Assembly: GCA_025350345.1 (NCBI GenBank)
Contig: JANXYA010000400.1
Span: forward strand, 1 to 7,231
DNA: 7,231 nt
Direction: 5' to 3'
Origin: Gammaproteobacteria bacterium
GTDB lineage: Bacteria; Pseudomonadota; Gammaproteobacteria; Steroidobacterales; Steroidobacteraceae
Shown: positions 4,911 to 7,231 of the stretch, piece after piece
Position numbering within the stretch: position 1 is the stretch's first letter
Layout of the letters: every line of letters begins with the position of its first letter
Notes under the pieces: generated by a model
Database searches by the model: none
What the model was told of the DNA's origin: nothing
Seen by the model: only the letters and a program-made list of their open reading frames with translations
Position numbers and translations under genes: made by a program

Positions 4911-5910
4911 ATGCGTGATGCGTCGCTGCCGCCGGCGTGGCGCCGCCCAGGATTTCCATGAAGCGCGCGCGCTCGATGTTGCCGCCGCTCAGGACCACCC
5001 CGACGGTGCGCCGCGCGACCCGCTCGCGCTCGCGCAGGAGCGCGGCCAGCGGCGCGGCGCCGGCGCCTTCCGCGACCTGGTGCGTGTCGTCGAAATAATT
5101 CCGCACCGCCTCGGCCATTTCATCCTCGCTGACCTCGACGATGCGCGCCGCGCCCCGGCACATCACCTCGACGGCCTCCCCGGTGGGCTCGCGGGTCGCG
5201 ATGCCATCGGCAAAAGTCTCCGCGGTTGGCGTCGTAACCGGCTTGCCGGCGGCAAAGGAGCGGGCCGCCGCGGGCGCCCTTTCCGCCACCACGCCGACGA
5301 TGTCGATGCGCAGGCCGAGCAGGTCGCGCACCGCAATCAGGGCGGCAATTCCTGATCCCATGCCGATGCCGACGTACACGGTCTCCAGCGCCGGCACGGC
5401 GCGCAGGAATTCCAGCGCATAGCTGGCGACACCGACGACGAGATCACGGTGGAAGGAAGGCACGAAATGCAGGCCCTCTGCGGCCGCCGCGCGCTGCGCG
5501 GCCTGCTTGGCCTCGTCGAAGTCACGGCCGGTTTCGACCAGCCGCGCCCCGAAGCCGCGCATGGCGGAATTCTGGTCCGGAGAATTGCCATGCGGCACGT
5601 AGATCGTGGCGGGAATCCCTAACCGGTTCGCGGCGAAGGCAAGCGACTGCCCGTGATTGCCGCGCGTAGCCGATACGATGCCGGCAGAGCCGCCCCGGGC
5701 ACGTGACCAGCGATCCATGTAAATGAGACCCCCGCGCAGCTTGAAGGCGCCGGTGGGCGTGTGATTCTCGTGCTTGACCCACACCGTGCAGCCGGCGCGC
5801 CGCGCGAGCTTCGGCCAGGCGTACTGCGGTGTCGGCGGAACCGTGCCGAGGATGAAGCGCGCCGCCTGCTCGAGTTCCGGCAACGTGATGTCCATGACGC
5901 CGGGCTTCAT
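4909..5910 (-). CDS. Threonine dehydratase-like PLP-dependent enzyme (fold type II)
   Basis: A 333-residue serine/threonine dehydratase-family protein. Known members use pyridoxal phosphate to remove water and ammonia from threonine or serine, giving 2-oxobutanoate or pyruvate. The PLP lysine is K57 in TPTGAFKLRGG (51-61), SATRGNHGQS (80-89) binds the substrate carboxylate, GIGMGSGIA (181-189) is the phosphate-binding glycine loop, and SGGN (308-311) contacts the PLP ring. The biosynthetic IlvA C-terminal ACT-like domain is absent, so allosteric control by isoleucine is not expected. A catabolic threonine dehydratase, or a relative such as hydroxyaspartate ammonia-lyase or an EutB-type enzyme, fits better; the substrate cannot be fixed from sequence. 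The ATG at 5910 overlaps the hemF stop (ATGA); M6 (5895) is a possible alternative start. The TAA stop is made partly from the T-tract of the convergent terminator. Confidence 0.88.
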   Translation of the reverse strand: MKPGVMDITLPELEQAARFILGTVPPTPQYAWPKLARRAGCTVWVKHENHTPTGAFKLRGGLIYMDRWSRARGGSAGIVSATRGNHGQSLAFAANRLGIPATIYVPHGNSPDQNSAMRGFGARLVETGRDFDEAKQAAQRAAAAEGLHFVPSFHRDLVVGVASYALEFLRAVPALETVYVGIGMGSGIAALIAVRDLLGLRIDIVGVVAERAPAAARSFAAGKPVTTPTAETFADGIATREPTGEAVEVMCRGAARIVEVSEDEMAEAVRNYFDDTHQVAEGAGAAPLAALLRERERVARRTVGVVLSGGNIERARFMEILGGATPAAATHHA

Positions 5911-6854
5911 GGCTGCCCCGCCCCGCTGGCGAGCCAGTCGCGACCGCGCCCGTGCGTCAGAAAAGGCAGCAGCCGCGCGTCGAGCTCGGCGTCGGGCGAG
6001 CGATACGCCCAGCGCGCGAGCGGCGGCATCGACATCAGGATGGCATCGCTCCGTCCGCCGGACTGCAGGCCGAACAGGGTGCCGCGATCGAACACCAAAT
6101 TGAATTCGACATAGCGCCCGCGCCGATACAGCTGGTAGCGCCGTTCACGCTCGCCAAAGGGCAGTGCGCGCCGCGCCGCGGCGATCTGGCCGTAGGCGCC
6201 CAGGAATTGCGTGCCGACGGCGCGCATGAACTCGAAGCAGCGCTCCCAGGGCATGCCGAAGCGGGGCGTCCCGGCATTCAGGTCGTCGAAGAAAATGCCG
6301 CCCACGCCGCGCGCCTCGCCACGGTGACGCAGGAAGAAATACTCGTCGCACCCACGGCGCAGCTCGGCGTAGAGCTCCGCGTGGAAGGGCGCGCAGGCCG
6401 CCGCGGCCGCGCGATGCCAGAGCACGACGTCTTCCTCATAGGGCAGGTAGGGCGTGAGATCGAAGCCGCCGCCGAACCACCAGACATCGCCCGCGCTGAA
6501 GAAGCGCACGTTCATGTGGCTGGTCGGTATCTGCGGGCTGCGCGGGTGCATCACCACCGAGACGCCCAGCGCGCGGTAGCTGCGGCCGGCGAGGTGCGGA
6601 TTGCGCGCCGTGGCCGCGGGCGGCAGCTTCTGCCCGCGTACATCGGAGAGCGCCACGCCACCGCGCTCGAACAGCGCGCCGTCCTCCAGCACAGCCGTGA
6701 TGCCCTCGCCCGCCAGCCCCGCCCCGTCACCGGTGCGCTGCCAGGCATCCTTCTCGAAGCCGCGGGCCCCATCGGCCGCGCCAAAGGCCGCGCACAACGC
6801 ATCCTGCAGCTCGCCCAGGCAGGCGCGCACGGCCGCGCATCGTTCCTCGCTCAA
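5907..6854 (-). CDS. hemF: Oxygen-dependent coproporphyrinogen III oxidase
   Basis: HemF oxidatively decarboxylates coproporphyrinogen III to protoporphyrinogen IX with O2, a late step of heme synthesis in the cytosol. The 315-residue product (E. coli 299) carries the family blocks: VMHPRSPQIPTSHMNVRFF (101-119) with H103 and H113, WWFGGGFDLTPYLPYEED (125-142), H147 in LWHR, H177 in RHR, GVGGIFFDDLN (183-193), and the C-terminal RRGRYVEFNLVFDRGTLFGL (244-263) followed by SGGRSDAILMSMPPLARW (265-282). The four histidines match those known to matter in E. coli HemF. The start is a TTG at 6854. It is supported by alignment, since V9 onward matches E. coli V8 onward, and by the TTGA overlap with the upstream dehydrogenase stop. 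No good Shine-Dalgarno is seen, so coupling is likely. Use of HemF implies aerobic heme synthesis. Confidence 0.96.
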   Translation of the reverse strand: MSEERCAAVRACLGELQDALCAAFGAADGARGFEKDAWQRTGDGAGLAGEGITAVLEDGALFERGGVALSDVRGQKLPPAATARNPHLAGRSYRALGVSVVMHPRSPQIPTSHMNVRFFSAGDVWWFGGGFDLTPYLPYEEDVVLWHRAAAAACAPFHAELYAELRRGCDEYFFLRHRGEARGVGGIFFDDLNAGTPRFGMPWERCFEFMRAVGTQFLGAYGQIAAARRALPFGERERRYQLYRRGRYVEFNLVFDRGTLFGLQSGGRSDAILMSMPPLARWAYRSPDAELDARLLPFLTHGRGRDWLASGAGQP

Positions 6855-7231
6855 TGCTTGACCATGACGTGGCGCACGACGCTGTAGTCCTCGAGCGCAT
6901 AGGTGGACAGGTCCTTGCCATACCCCGAGCGCTTCAGGCCGCCGTGCGGCATTTCCGAGACCAGCATGAAGTGCGTGTTGATCCAGGTGCAGCCGTAGCG
7001 CAGACGCGCGGCCACCTGCATCGCGCGACCGACATCCTTCGTCCAGACCGAGGAGGCCAGGCCGTAGTCCGAATCGTTGGCCCAGTTGACCGCATCCTCG
7101 GCATCCTTGAAGCGCGTGACGGAAACGACGGGCCCAAAGACCTCGCGGCGCACGATCTCATCGTTCTGCCGCGCACCCGCGATCACCGTCGGCTCGTAGA
7201 AGAAGCCCCGGCCGGTGCGCGCCCGGCCGCC
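6851..7231 (-). CDS. patD: Gamma-aminobutyraldehyde dehydrogenase-like aldehyde dehydrogenase, C-terminal part (partial)
   Basis: The last 126 residues of an NAD-dependent aldehyde dehydrogenase; the frame is open to the right edge, and families of this kind run to about 475 residues. Visible motifs are FYEPTVI (10-17), EVFGPVVSV (30-38, the glutamate and phenylalanine of the NAD pocket), NDSDYGLASSVWTKD (52-66), CTWINTHF (81-88) and HGGLKRSGYGKDLS (96-109). The tail EDYSVVRHVMVKH is nearly identical to what I recall for E. coli PatD (YdcW), including the preceding THFMLVSEMPHGG. PatD oxidises 4-aminobutanal to GABA in putrescine breakdown. The catalytic cysteine and general-base glutamate lie outside the window, so activity cannot be checked. 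The stop overlaps the hemF TTG start. A related aminoaldehyde or betaine aldehyde dehydrogenase is possible but less likely. Confidence 0.85.
   Translation of the reverse strand, partial: GGRARTGRGFFYEPTVIAGARQNDEIVRREVFGPVVSVTRFKDAEDAVNWANDSDYGLASSVWTKDVGRAMQVAARLRYGCTWINTHFMLVSEMPHGGLKRSGYGKDLSTYALEDYSVVRHVMVKH

Noticed and set aside
5952..6887. 311-codon frame antisense to hemF
   Set aside because: No domain recognised; mirrors the codon bias of hemF.

Overview
The window is a GC-rich chromosomal segment from a gammaproteobacterium. The main evidence is the gene order rsmD (divergent) / ftsY-ftsE-ftsX-rpoH, which is the arrangement known from E. coli and its relatives. The RpoH, HemF and PatD-like proteins also read very close to their E. 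coli counterparts. A perfect CIRCE operator argues for a lineage that has HrcA, so not an enterobacterium. I cannot name the order or genus from sequence alone.

Layout. Minus strand, 1-922: coaD (5' part only, cut by the left edge) lies just downstream of rsmD in one short transcription unit. Plus strand, 958-3544: ftsY, ftsE and ftsX are chained by ATGA and GTGA stop/start overlaps. They link the SRP receptor to the FtsEX divisome transporter. After a 109-nt gap, rpoH (3654-4532) encodes the heat-shock sigma factor. In that gap a perfect CIRCE element (TTAGCACTC-N9-GAGTGCTAA, 3595-3621) covers a good sigma-70-type promoter, so rpoH itself is probably repressed by HrcA.

The stretch 4533-4908 holds no convincing protein gene. 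It contains a GNRA-capped hairpin, an AT-rich 9-N9-9 inverted repeat over promoter-like sequence, and about 240 nt made largely of successive hairpins. It ends in a strong intrinsic terminator (4884-4910). This is the best candidate for an unassigned small RNA, or a long structured rpoH 3' UTR. I did not recognise it as a known RNA family.

Minus strand, 4909-7231: a gene chain read leftwards. It runs patD-like gamma-aminobutyraldehyde dehydrogenase (3' part only, cut by the right edge), then hemF (oxygen-dependent coproporphyrinogen III oxidase), then a threonine-dehydratase-like PLP enzyme. Consecutive genes overlap by 4 nt (TTGA, ATGA), which suggests co-transcription and translational coupling of functions not usually grouped together.

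Most of the window is ordinary housekeeping sequence. The parts worth following up are the CIRCE-controlled rpoH, the structured intergenic transcript after rpoH with its inverted-repeat promoter region, and the unusual patD-hemF-dehydratase chain.
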